Source: Parerythrobacter aestuarii (GTDB taxonomy: Bacteria; Pseudomonadota; Alphaproteobacteria; Sphingomonadales; Sphingomonadaceae). From it: a stretch of DNA of 64,000 nucleotides. The position numbers were made by a program, and so were the translations under genes. Where the stretch lies: assembly GCF_030140925.1 (NCBI RefSeq), contig NZ_JARBWD010000001.1:2480001-2544000 (forward strand), read 5' to 3'. Within the stretch, counting starts at the first letter, position 1. Every line of letters starts with the position of its first letter. This document shows, piece by piece, positions 18,399 through 26,974 of this stretch. The notes beneath the pieces were generated by a model. That model was not told the origin of the DNA. It saw nothing but the letters and a program-made list of their open reading frames with translations, and did no database searches.

Positions 18399-19066
18399 GG
18401 CCGTACCCTCCCCAGTCGCCGGTCGAGCGCGGTGATACGCCAGCCGTGGATCAGGAAAGCACAGATCGCGGTCGGGATAGCCCAGACCGAAAGCTGCAGC
18501 GGTGTGAGCGGATAGCCAGCGCTTTCGAATACGCCCTGGATCAGCAGGATCGAGGCGATGGCAAAGAAGATATCCTCGCCGAAGAACAGGCCGACATTGT
18601 CGGTCGCAGCGGACATGGCGAGCACCTTCTGCCGGTCATCCTCCGCCAGCTCGCCGTGCGACTTGGTGGCGGCGGCCTCGGCCATCGGAGCCACCAGCGG
18701 CCGCACGGCCTGCGGGTGTCCGCCGATATCCTTCATCCCCAACGCGGCGGTGATCTGGCGAAACAACAAGTAGATCACCAGCAGCTTGCCCATGGTCGCG
18801 CCGCGCACGCTTTCGATCACCGCCCGCGCGCGTTGCTGCAGGCCGTATCGTTCGAGCAGGCCGATAACCGGCAGGATGATCCATGTGACAGAGATATAGC
18901 GGTTGTCGTTGAACGCCTTGCCCAGCGCCTCCACCACGGCGACGAAATCCAGCCCGGCCAGCAGCCCGGTCGCCACGGCAGCACTGACCACCACCAGAAG
19001 CGGATTGAACCGCAAGGCAAAGCCGATAACGACGATGGCGATGCCCAGCAATGGCCAGTAGTTCAT
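18395..19066 (-). CDS. DUF969 membrane protein (putative transporter half)
   Basis: The 223-residue inner-membrane protein begins [19 protein letters not shown] and has about six hydrophobic segments. The central [18 protein letters not shown] loop and the [16 protein letters not shown] segment are conserved in DUF969. It is the partner of DUF979 and overlaps it by 4 nt. It also overlaps the 5-oxoprolinase gene by 4 nt. The strict coupling to an oxoprolinase supports uptake of 5-oxoproline or a close analogue; this is inference from neighbours, since no transport assay can be read from sequence. Confidence 0.85.
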   Translation of the reverse strand: MNYWPLLGIAIVVIGFALRFNPLLVVVSAAVATGLLAGLDFVAVVEALGKAFNDNRYISVTWIILPVIGLLERYGLQQRARAVIESVRGATMGKLLVIYLLFRQITAALGMKDIGGHPQAVRPLVAPMAEAAATKSHGELAEDDRQKVLAMSAATDNVGLFFGEDIFFAIASILLIQGVFESAGYPLTPLQLSVWAIPTAICAFLIHGWRITALDRRLGRVRP

Positions 19067-22000
19067 GCGGCACTCCCCCCAAATCCACCACCACCCGGGG
19101 TTAGGATCACAAATGTGTCGCCCGGCTGCATCTGCGCCGAGGCGGTTGCGGTCAATTCCTCTTTCGAACCATCGACCCGCTCCACCCAGTTGCAGCCGGG
19201 GAGAGCATCGCCGCCTCCGGCAATCCCGCTAGGCGCGATTGTGCGACGATTGGCAAGCATGTTGGCGCGCATCGGGTCGAGGAAAGTGATCCGGCGCTCG
19301 ACGCCGTCTCCGCCCCGATGGATGCCCTCACCGCCTGATCCTAGCCGGATAGCGAAGCGATCGAGCCGCACCGGCAGGCGGGTTTCCAAGATCTCGGGAT
19401 CGGTCAGGCGGCTGTTGGTCATATGCGTCTGCACCGCGCTGGTGCCGTCATGATCGGGCCCCGCACCCGAGCCGCCGGCGATGGTCTCGTAATACTGGTG
19501 ACGCTCATTGCCAAAGGTGAAGTTGTTCATCGTCCCCTGGCTCGGCGCGAGCTTGCCGGTGGCGGCGAACAGCGCATCGGTGATGACCTGGCTGGTCTCG
19601 ACATTGCCCGCCACGACGGCAGCGGGCGGTGCAGGGTTGAGCATCGAGCCTTCGGGCACCACCAGCGTGACCGGACGTAGGCAGCCGTCGTTCATCGGGA
19701 TCGCATCGTCGATCAGCGTGCGCAGGACATAGAGCGATGCAGCCCGAGCAATCGAGCGCGGAGCGTTGAAATTGTTGGGCTGCTGGGCGCTGGTGCCGGT
19801 GAAATCGAACACTGCCGAGCGGCTGTCGCGGTCGATGCGGATGGCCACGGTGACCTGTGCGCCATTGTCCATTGTGCAAGTGGATTGCCCGTCGTCCAGC
19901 CGATCTAACAGGCGGCGCACGCTCTCCTCGGCATTGGCGAGGACATGGCGCATATAGGCAGCGATCACATCGGCTCCGTTGTCGCTGGCGGCCTGGGTCA
20001 GCAATTCCGCGCCTCTTGTGCACGCGGCAACCTGCGCGCGCAGGTCGGAGAGATTGCGATCCGGATTGCGTGCAGGCCACTCGCCGGAAGCCAGCGCGGC
20101 GCGGATATCAGCCTCGCGGAACATGCCTTCATCGACCAGCAGCAGGTTGTCGAGCAGCACGCCTTCCTCGTCGATGGTGGCGCTTTCGGGCGGCATCGAG
20201 CCAGGGGCGATCCCGCCAATATCGGCATGGTGCCCGCGCGCTGCGACGAAAGCATCGGGAGCCTCGTTTGCGTCAGAATAGAAAACCGGCACGATTACGG
20301 TGATATCGGGCAAGTGCGTCCCGCCGCGATAGGGATCGTTGAGCACATAAGCATCGCCGCGCCTGATCCCGCGCCCGTCGGCGGCATCTCCGCGTGCTTC
20401 GAGAATGCGGCGGATACTGTCGGCCATGCTGCCGAGATGCACCGGGATATGCGGCGCATTGGCGATCAGCGCGCCGCCGGCATCGAACAGCGCACACGAG
20501 AAATCGAGCCGCTCCTTGATGTTCACCGAGGTCGCCGTCGATTGCAGCACCACCCCCATTTCCTCGGCAATCGCCATGAAGAGGTTGTTGAAGATCTCGA
20601 GCCGAACGGGATCGACTGCAGTCCCCTCGGCATAGGCGCGCTCAAGCTCTTTGGTGCGGGTCAGGACCAGTGTGGCGTCATCTGCCAGCGTGGCTGACCA
20701 GCCCGGTTCGATCACCGTGGTCGAGCCGGGATCGGTGACAAGCGCAGGCCCCGAAACGGAGCCACTTATCTGCCCGCGATTGAACACTGGCCAGTCACCT
20801 GAGCCGTCAACCGCGGTATCATCCAGCACCAAGGCTTCAGCATCGAACCCGCCCGGCAAGCCGCTTGCCTCGACGCTCAGCGCTTCGACTATGATCTGCC
20901 CCTCGACATCGGAATAGCCGAAGCGGCGGCGGTGTTCGGACTGGAACTGCTCGGCAAGCGCCCTGTCGTCTGCGAGGTCGAGCGTCATAGTGCTGTCGCT
21001 CCCTGCGAAGCGTAGCCGGACACGGCGGGCGAGATCGACCTGTGACGCATCGAGACCATGCCCCTCCATCGCCTCCAGCACCTGCTCTTCAAGAGCCTCG
21101 AGAGCTTGAGAAAAGTCCTCGCCCAGGGGTTGCAGCACGCTCTGCTCGCGGATCGCCTTCACCGGCGCGATACCGATGCCATAGGCGCTCAGCATCCCCG
21201 CCAGCGGGTGCACCAGCACCGTCGTCATTCCCAGCGCATCGGCCACGCGGCAGGCATGCTGTCCGCCCGCGCCGCCAAAGCAGGCCAGCGCATATTGGGT
21301 GACATCGTGCCCGCGCGCGACGCTGATCTTGCGGATCGCATTGGCCATGTTGTCGACCGCGATGGCGAGGAAGCCTTCGGCAATCTCCTCAAGAGTCATG
21401 GAGTTGGGTAGCGAGTCTGCCACCTGTTCGAGCCGCGCCTTCGACGCCGCTGCGTCAAGACGCTGGTCTCCATCAGGCCCGAACACCGCCGGGAACAATG
21501 CCGGATCGATGCGGCCGAGGAACAGGTTGCAGTCGGTCACCGTCAGCGGCCCGCCCTTGCGATAGCAGGCCGGCCCCGGATCGGCCCCGGCGCTCTCCGG
21601 CCCGACGCGGAAGCGCGTCCCGTCAAAGCGGCAGATCGAACCGCCCCCCGCCGCGACGGTGTGGATCTGCATCATCGGCGCGGCGACGCGCACACCCGCA
21701 ACGACGCTGTCGCCGGTCAGCTCGTACTCTCCGGCGTAATGCGCGACATCGGTGCTGGTCCCGCCCATGTCGAAACCGATCAGCTTGTGATGGCCGAGCG
21801 GTTCGCTGGCAGCGACCATGCCGACCACGCCGCCCGCCGGGCCTGACAGGATCGCATCTTTGCCGCGAAACGATCCGGCATGGGCGAGCCCGCCATTGGA
21901 CTGCATGAAGAAAAGCCGGTCGTGGCTCGGCAGGTTCGCTTCAAGACCCGCGACGTAGCGCCCCAGCACCGGCGATAGATAGCCATCGACCACTGTCGTA

Positions 22001-22611
22001 TCTCCACGCGGCACCAGCCGGATCAGCGGCGCGACCTCGTGGCTGACGCTGACCTGCGCAAAGCCGAGTTCGCGCGCCATTTTCGCCAGGCGCTCCTCGT
22101 GCGCGGTGTGGTGCCAGCCGTGCATCAGCACGATGGCGATGGCGTCGAAACCCTCGCTCCGCAGCGCCGCGAATTGCGTCCGTGCGGTGTTTTCGTCGAG
22201 CGGGGTAAGCACCTCGCCATCGACTGCCACCCGCTCGGCAATTTCCACCACCTTTTCAGGCAGCTGTTCGGGCAGGATGATATGCCGTGCGAAGATCTCC
22301 GGCCGCGCCTGCGTGCCGATCCGCAGCGCATCGCCGAACCCTCGCGTGATCGCCAGTGCCAGCCGCTCGCCCTTGCGCTCCAGTAGCGCATTGGTGGCGA
22401 CAGTGGTCCCGATCCGCAGCTCGGCAATCGGGCCTTCGCCATGTTCGGCCATCAGGCGGCGAACCGCCTCGCTGGCAGCGTCAGCATATTGACCGGGATT
22501 TTCCGACAGCAGCTTGTCGGTGACAAGCGCGCCGCCGGGCGTCACTGCGACAATGTCGGTAAAGGTCCCCCCGCGATCGATCGCGAACCGCCAGTGCCCC
22601 AAGCTCTCCAT
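19063..22611 (-). CDS. 5-oxoprolinase (hydantoinase A/B fusion)
   Basis: The 1182-residue enzyme is of the eukaryote-like single-chain 5-oxoprolinase type, which uses ATP to open 5-oxo-L-proline to glutamate. The N-terminal half has the hydantoinase A fold: [16 protein letters not shown] near residue 13, then [13 protein letters not shown] (an ATP-binding ASKHA motif). The C-terminal half is hydantoinase B-like, with [19 protein letters not shown] and a Gly-rich [11 protein letters not shown] segment. The length is close to the usual 1200-1290. N-methylhydantoinase or acetophenone carboxylase are usually split into two chains, so the fused form favours oxoprolinase. The gene starts 24 nt after the DUF2474 gene. 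Confidence 0.9.
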   Translation of the reverse strand: MESLGHWRFAIDRGGTFTDIVAVTPGGALVTDKLLSENPGQYADAASEAVRRLMAEHGEGPIAELRIGTTVATNALLERKGERLALAITRGFGDALRIGTQARPEIFARHIILPEQLPEKVVEIAERVAVDGEVLTPLDENTARTQFAALRSEGFDAIAIVLMHGWHHTAHEERLAKMARELGFAQVSVSHEVAPLIRLVPRGDTTVVDGYLSPVLGRYVAGLEANLPSHDRLFFMQSNGGLAHAGSFRGKDAILSGPAGGVVGMVAASEPLGHHKLIGFDMGGTSTDVAHYAGEYELTGDSVVAGVRVAAPMMQIHTVAAGGGSICRFDGTRFRVGPESAGADPGPACYRKGGPLTVTDCNLFLGRIDPALFPAVFGPDGDQRLDAAASKARLEQVADSLPNSMTLEEIAEGFLAIAVDNMANAIRKISVARGHDVTQYALACFGGAGGQHACRVADALGMTTVLVHPLAGMLSAYGIGIAPVKAIREQSVLQPLGEDFSQALEALEEQVLEAMEGHGLDASQVDLARRVRLRFAGSDSTMTLDLADDRALAEQFQSEHRRRFGYSDVEGQIIVEALSVEASGLPGGFDAEALVLDDTAVDGSGDWPVFNRGQISGSVSGPALVTDPGSTTVIEPGWSATLADDATLVLTRTKELERAYAEGTAVDPVRLEIFNNLFMAIAEEMGVVLQSTATSVNIKERLDFSCALFDAGGALIANAPHIPVHLGSMADSIRRILEARGDAADGRGIRRGDAYVLNDPYRGGTHLPDITVIVPVFYSDANEAPDAFVAARGHHADIGGIAPGSMPPESATIDEEGVLLDNLLLVDEGMFREADIRAALASGEWPARNPDRNLSDLRAQVAACTRGAELLTQAASDNGADVIAAYMRHVLANAEESVRRLLDRLDDGQSTCTMDNGAQVTVAIRIDRDSRSAVFDFTGTSAQQPNNFNAPRSIARAASLYVLRTLIDDAIPMNDGCLRPVTLVVPEGSMLNPAPPAAVVAGNVETSQVITDALFAATGKLAPSQGTMNNFTFGNERHQYYETIAGGSGAGPDHDGTSAVQTHMTNSRLTDPEILETRLPVRLDRFAIRLGSGGEGIHRGGDGVERRITFLDPMRANMLANRRTIAPSGIAGGGDALPGCNWVERVDGSKEELTATASAQMQPGDTFVILTPGGGGFGGSAA

Positions 22612-22635
22612 GCCGGTTGCCTAGAGCCTGTCAGC

Positions 22636-22758
22636 TCAGGGGGCTAGCCACAACCGCAGGATATATCCGACCGCGCCCAGCGTGGTGACGCTCATCGCCC
22701 AGATTGCGGCCATCCACGCGAGGCGCTTCCAGAGGGGTGCGGAGGATTGTTCGACCAT
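22636..22758 (-). CDS. DUF2474 small subunit of bd-type oxidase
   Basis: This 40-residue protein starts MVEQSSAPLWKRLAWMAAIW and has one membrane span ending in RLWLAP. Small proteins of this size and shape (DUF2474, similar in role to CydX) are encoded after cydB in cyanide-insensitive bd oxidase operons. The ATG overlaps the cydB stop codon by 1 nt (TGATG), strong evidence for translation by coupling. It was too short for a simple length cutoff and is easy to miss. It probably stabilises the heme sites of the CydAB dimer. Confidence 0.85.
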   Translation of the reverse strand: MVEQSSAPLWKRLAWMAAIWAMSVTTLGAVGYILRLWLAP

Positions 22759-23756
22759 CAATGGTAGCCCTCGGCCCCGACCTTGCCACGGAACACCCAG
22801 TAACTCCACGTGGTGTAGCCGAGGATCAGCGGCAAGGTCAGCCCGACGCCCACTAGCATGAAGATCTGGCTGCGATGCGGCGCGGCGGCATCCCAGATGG
22901 TGACGCTATCCGGCACGACGTGCGGCCACATGCTGACCCCAAGCCCCGCCATGCCGAGCAGGAAGATCGCCAGGCTCATCAGGAACGGCATGACGTCCTG
23001 CTGCTTTACGAGGCCCCGGAAAAGGAAAGTGCTGGCGATGGCAGTCAGCAGCGGGACCTGGCTGGCGAACAGTATGTTCGGCATGGCGAACCAACGCTCG
23101 TAATAGGCCGTATCAAGCATTGGCGTGTAAAGGCTCACCGCACCGAGCAAGGCGAGCGTGGCGATGGCGGCGCGGATGGCCAGCTTGCGCGCGTGCGCCT
23201 GCCCTTCGCCGTCGAGCTTCCACACCAGCCAGGTGCTGCCCAAAAGCGCGTAGCCTGCGACCGTACCAAGGCCCGTCAGCAGCGTGTAGGGCGTCAGCCA
23301 GTCCCACCAGCTGCCGGCATAGGCGCGATCGACGACTTCAATGCCCTGCAGCAGCGCGCCCAGCGTCATCCCCTGCGCCATCGCGGCAATGAAGGACCCG
23401 GCGGTGAAGGCGAAGTCCCAGAACTTGCGATGCGCCGGGTCGCGCCAGCGGAACTCGAACGCCACGCCGCGGAACACCAGCCCCAGCAGCATGGCGATGA
23501 TCAGCGGATAGGTCGCAGGCAGGATGATGGCATAGGCCAGCGGGAAGGCAGCGAAGAGACCACCCCCGCCCAGCACCAGCCAGGTCTCGTTGCCGTCCCA
23601 CACCGGCGCTATCGAGTTCATCGCCTTGTCGCGCTCGGGCCCTACATCGAAGGTCGGGAACAGGATCCCGATGCCGAGGTCAAACCCGTCCATCACCACA
23701 TAGGCGAAGACCGCAAAGGCGATGATGAAGGCCCAGATGACAGTGAGGTCGATCAT
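22758..23756 (-). CDS. cydB: Cytochrome bd-type quinol oxidase subunit II
   Basis: The 332-residue membrane protein pairs with CydA in the bd-type quinol oxidase. It starts MIDLTVIWAFIIAFAVFAY and has the hallmark VMDGFDLGIG near residue 22, NSIAPVWDGNETWLVLGGG, and eight or nine membrane spans. The open frame continues upstream, but the ATG at 23756 overlaps the cydA stop by 4 nt (ATGA) and gives the normal N terminus. Subunit II supports heme placement and has no quinol site of its own. The following DUF2474 gene favours the cyanide-insensitive (CioB) subgroup. Confidence 0.94.
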   Translation of the reverse strand: MIDLTVIWAFIIAFAVFAYVVMDGFDLGIGILFPTFDVGPERDKAMNSIAPVWDGNETWLVLGGGGLFAAFPLAYAIILPATYPLIIAMLLGLVFRGVAFEFRWRDPAHRKFWDFAFTAGSFIAAMAQGMTLGALLQGIEVVDRAYAGSWWDWLTPYTLLTGLGTVAGYALLGSTWLVWKLDGEGQAHARKLAIRAAIATLALLGAVSLYTPMLDTAYYERWFAMPNILFASQVPLLTAIASTFLFRGLVKQQDVMPFLMSLAIFLLGMAGLGVSMWPHVVPDSVTIWDAAAPHRSQIFMLVGVGLTLPLILGYTTWSYWVFRGKVGAEGYH

Positions 23757-25177
23757 TGTGCGTCTCCCTCGCTGAGCTGCTCCTTGGCGAGGCCGGCGGT
23801 GATCCCGGCGGTGCGCACCGGGCCGCTCTCGGTCCGCGCGACGCCTTTCTCTCCAGCCTCGGGAGCCTTCTTCATCAGCCGCAGGATGTACCAGGTGCCG
23901 ACCCCGAAGACCGCGAAGTAGACCACCACGAAGGCCAGCAACGAGGCACCCACCGCCGGCGCATCGAGCGGGCTTGCAGCATCGGCGGTGCGCAGCAAGC
24001 CGTAGATCACCCACGGCTGGCGTCCTACCTCAGTGGTGATCCAGCCGGCGATGACTGCGACGAAGCCCGATGGCCCCATGGCAATCGCTGCGCGGTGGAG
24101 CCAGCTCCAGTCGTAGAGCTTGCCCCGGAACCGTGCGAGCAGGCTCCACAGACCGATACCGAGCATGGCGAAGCCGATGCCGACCATAACGCGGAAGGCC
24201 CAGAACACGATGCCGACCGGCGGCTCTTCATCGTCGGGAATGGTGTCCAGACCCGCCAGCGGGGCGTTCGGATCATGCTTGAGGATCAGCGAGGAAGCCT
24301 TTGGAATCTCGACGGCATATCTAACGGTCTTTTCCTCGCTGTCGGGGATGCCGAACAGGATCAGCGGCGCGCCATCGGGGTGGCTCTGGTAGTGACCCTC
24401 CATCGCCATGACCTTCGCCGGCTGGTGCTCCAGCGTGTTGAGCCCATGCATGTCCCCGGCGAAAATCTGGATCGGGGCGACCAGCGCGGCCATCCACATC
24501 GCCATGGAGAACATCTTGCGCGCATGCAGGTTGGCGCGGTCCTTCAGCAAGTGCCACGCGCCGACGGCACCAACCACAAAAGCGGTGGTGAGGTAAGCGG
24601 CAGTGACAGTGTGCACCAGCCGATACGGGAAGCTCGGGTTGAAGACGATATCCCACCAGCTCTCGCCCGGCAGGAACTGGCCGTTCGCGCCTATCTCGAA
24701 CCCGGTCGGGGTCTGCATCCAGCTGTTGACCGAGAGGATCCAGAAGGCGCTGACGAAGGTCCCGCCAGCGACCATCAGCGTGGCCATGAAGTGCAGCCTC
24801 GGCCCGACCTTGTTCATCCCGAACAGCATCACGCCAAGGAACCCCGCCTCCAGGAAGAAGGCGGTCAGCACCTCATAGGCCATCAGCGGCCCGATCACCG
24901 GCCCCGCCTTGTCGGAGAACACCGACCAGTTGGTGCCGAACTGGTAGGACATGACGATGCCCGAGACTACGCCCATGGCAAAGGCGATGGCGAAGATCTT
25001 CAGCCAGTATTTGAACAGGTCGAGATAGAGCTGCTTGCCGGTACGCAACCACAGCCCCTCCAGCACCGCGAGATAGCTCGCCAGCCCGATCGAGAAGGCC
25101 GGGAAGATGAAATGGAAGCTCACCGTAAAGGCGAACTGGATCCGGGCGAGCACGAGCGCGTCGGCTTGGTCGAACAT
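23753..25177 (-). CDS. cydA: Cytochrome bd-type quinol oxidase subunit I
   Basis: This 474-residue membrane subunit oxidises quinol and reduces oxygen to water using hemes b558, b595 and d. The heme-ligand region FTVSFHFIFPAFSIG lies near residue 20. The quinol-loop sequence EHQPAKVMAMEGHY keeps the lysine and glutamate needed for quinol oxidation, and TEVGRQPWVIYGLL is conserved. The quinol loop is short, as in cyanide-insensitive (CioA) enzymes. An AAGGA site lies 7 nt before the ATG. Such oxidases resist sulfide, which fits a position directly downstream of sulfide-oxidation genes. Confidence 0.95.
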   Translation of the reverse strand: MFDQADALVLARIQFAFTVSFHFIFPAFSIGLASYLAVLEGLWLRTGKQLYLDLFKYWLKIFAIAFAMGVVSGIVMSYQFGTNWSVFSDKAGPVIGPLMAYEVLTAFFLEAGFLGVMLFGMNKVGPRLHFMATLMVAGGTFVSAFWILSVNSWMQTPTGFEIGANGQFLPGESWWDIVFNPSFPYRLVHTVTAAYLTTAFVVGAVGAWHLLKDRANLHARKMFSMAMWMAALVAPIQIFAGDMHGLNTLEHQPAKVMAMEGHYQSHPDGAPLILFGIPDSEEKTVRYAVEIPKASSLILKHDPNAPLAGLDTIPDDEEPPVGIVFWAFRVMVGIGFAMLGIGLWSLLARFRGKLYDWSWLHRAAIAMGPSGFVAVIAGWITTEVGRQPWVIYGLLRTADAASPLDAPAVGASLLAFVVVYFAVFGVGTWYILRLMKKAPEAGEKGVARTESGPVRTAGITAGLAKEQLSEGDAQ

Positions 25178-25208
25178 GGTCAGTCCTTAGGCTCTTCCAG
25201 GGAAAACG

Positions 25209-25222
25209 TTGATCGCGAATAA
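25209..25222. promoter_or_regulatory. Possible FNR/ANR-type half-site before cydA
   Basis: TTGAT-CGCG-AATAA resembles the FNR/CRP-type dyad TTGAT-N4-ATCAA, with one perfect half and a degenerate second half. It lies 31 nt upstream of the cydA start in the 82-nt gap after the preceding gene. Oxygen control of bd oxidase by FNR-like proteins is well known, but this match is weak and could be chance. Confidence 0.25.
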
Positions 25223-25259
25223 GGTCACATGTCTTCGACGCGGTGCACTTGCCGACCGG

Positions 25260-26216
25260 TCAGACCGCCTGCTCGCCATAATAGAGCGTCACCACGTGTT
25301 TCGCCTCGGCGAAGAACAGCCAGCGCTCGACGGTGATGCCCGCTTGGCAGGATAGCCAGCAGCCAATCAGCAGTATGAAATTGACGGTCGGATTGATATT
25401 GATGAAGGTCCAGGCAAGCCCCGCGACGGGCAACAGGAAGGCCAGCGCCAGCGCGATCAGGCGCAGCTTCTCGGCGTGCTTGCGGGCGATGCGGAAGCCC
25501 ATCTCGCGAAGCAGGTAGTTGTCGATGTCGTGCGGGCTCGCGGTCATTTCGACCGTTCCTAGATGGCCGAGGCCGGTGGCGGAACCGGCTGTGCTTGTGG
25601 CTGGCGTGGACTGGATATGCCGCCAGTACATGAGCTTGATCACGACGGCAGCGGCAAGGAAAGCAAGCGCCGCGTCTCGCATGAACTGCGTCGCCGCTTC
25701 GAGACTGAAAGCGAACACCAGCAGCAACGCGATGAGCGCTCCGTTCATTGGCCCGAGGACGACATAACCCATAACCGTGTAGCCGTTGCTCCATGCCGGG
25801 ATAGTCTTGAGCGAAGCGTAGATCATCGAGGTGGTGAAGATGGTCAGCAGGCTCATTGCGGCCCCAACCAGACCGATTGCTGCAGCAGGGCCTGAGTTCT
25901 GCCCCAGAACGACCCACGATAGCGCGAACAGCCCGAGAGGGACGAAGGTCAGGATCGCCGCCACCCCTTCGCGCGACAGCCAGCTCGATCGCCATTGCGA
26001 CAGCGCGCGCCAAGCTCTCTCAGGGCGACCCAAATGGAAGGTGGAGGACAGCAGACCGCTAATGATCAGTACAAGGCCGAGGCCCAGTCCGATCGAACCC
26101 AGCACGGGTTCTGCCGGAACCAGTCCAAGCGCGGCCAGCACCGCCAGCCAGATCATCAAGCCATAGCCCGCGCCGCTGGCAGTGGTGAAGAAGATGACGG
26201 ATTTGGCAGGGTGCAT
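25260..26216 (-). CDS. soeC: SoeC-type (DmsC-like) membrane anchor of sulfite dehydrogenase
   Basis: The 318-residue polytopic protein begins MHPAKSVIFFTTASGAGYGL and has about eight hydrophobic segments. STFHLGRPERAWRALSQWRSSW is the hallmark of DmsC-family anchors. It would hold the SoeAB catalytic dimer on the cytoplasmic face of the membrane and pass electrons to quinone. It lies 11 nt after the iron-sulfur subunit gene. Identification as SoeC instead of DmsC rests on the sulfide-oxidation context and on the lack of a Tat signal on SoeA; by family alone it is a DMSO-reductase-type anchor. Confidence 0.82.
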   Translation of the reverse strand: MHPAKSVIFFTTASGAGYGLMIWLAVLAALGLVPAEPVLGSIGLGLGLVLIISGLLSSTFHLGRPERAWRALSQWRSSWLSREGVAAILTFVPLGLFALSWVVLGQNSGPAAAIGLVGAAMSLLTIFTTSMIYASLKTIPAWSNGYTVMGYVVLGPMNGALIALLLVFAFSLEAATQFMRDAALAFLAAAVVIKLMYWRHIQSTPATSTAGSATGLGHLGTVEMTASPHDIDNYLLREMGFRIARKHAEKLRLIALALAFLLPVAGLAWTFININPTVNFILLIGCWLSCQAGITVERWLFFAEAKHVVTLYYGEQAV

Positions 26217-26227
26217 CGCTCAGCGCC

Positions 26228-26974
26228 TCACGACAGGATCTTGTCGACCCAGCGCGCGATCAGGCCGGCGCTGTCGGTGGCTTGGTCGGAATCGGTGAGC
26301 ATTCGCGGCGCCTTTTCGTCGTCACCCCTTTGTCGCGGCCTCGGCGGCAGGTATTTGTTGGTTGGCATGGTCCCCTGCTCGGGCATCAGGCCATAGCCTC
26401 CCCGTTCGGCCACAAGTTTCGACACATCGCTTTCGGGATCCGCAAAATCGCCGAAGTGCCGCGCGCCCGCCGGACAGGTCGAGACGCAAGCCGGGACGCG
26501 GCTCTTTTCCGGCAAGTTCTCGTTGTAGATCTTGTCGACGCACAACGTGCATTTCTTCATCACGCCTTCGGCTTCGTCATATTCGCGCGCGCCATAGGGG
26601 CAGGCCCAGCTGCACAGCTTGCAGCCGATGCAGATATCCTCGTTGACGAGCACGATGCCGTCTTCCGTTCGCTTGTAGCTCGCGCCGGTGGGGCAGACAG
26701 TGACGCAGGGCGCATCCTCGCAATGCAGGCAACTGCGCGGGAAGTGCACGGTCTGGCCATTGCCCGCTGCGTCGCTGGTCTCGAAGGTATGGATGCGGTT
26801 GAACCACACGCCGTCCGGCTTCTTGCCGTAGGGATCGTAGTCGGTCAGCGGCGCGCTCTTGCCCTGGTCGTTCCATTCCTTGCAGTTGACCGCGCAGGCG
26901 TGGCAGCCGACGCAGATGTCGAGATCGACGACGAGGCCAAGCTTCTTTTCGGTGCTGTCGGGCAGGCTGGTCAT
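26228..26974 (-). CDS. soeB: SoeB-type four [4Fe-4S] ferredoxin subunit
   Basis: This 248-residue electron-transfer protein has four cysteine clusters. They begin with CVGCHACAVNCKEWND (about 21-36), then CLHCEDAPCVTVCPTG, CIGCKLCSWACPYG, and a last set split between KKCTLCVDK and PACVSTCPAG. This is the DmsB/NrfC/PhsB ferredoxin pattern and matches SoeB of cytoplasmic sulfite dehydrogenases. It passes electrons between the molybdenum subunit and the membrane anchor. Its ATG overlaps the SoeA stop by 4 nt. There is no signal peptide, consistent with a cytoplasmic location. Confidence 0.88.
   Translation of the reverse strand: MTSLPDSTEKKLGLVVDLDICVGCHACAVNCKEWNDQGKSAPLTDYDPYGKKPDGVWFNRIHTFETSDAAGNGQTVHFPRSCLHCEDAPCVTVCPTGASYKRTEDGIVLVNEDICIGCKLCSWACPYGAREYDEAEGVMKKCTLCVDKIYNENLPEKSRVPACVSTCPAGARHFGDFADPESDVSKLVAERGGYGLMPEQGTMPTNKYLPPRPRQRGDDEKAPRMLTDSDQATDSAGLIARWVDKILS

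Noticed and set aside
19063-22611. N-methylhydantoinase or acetone carboxylase
   Set aside because: Those are normally split chains; the single fused chain with DUF969/DUF979 beside it favours 5-oxoprolinase.
23756-25222. A 488-codon open frame on the plus strand opposite cydA
   Set aside because: It mirrors cydA codons in a GC-rich genome, has low-complexity charged composition, and shows no family motif.
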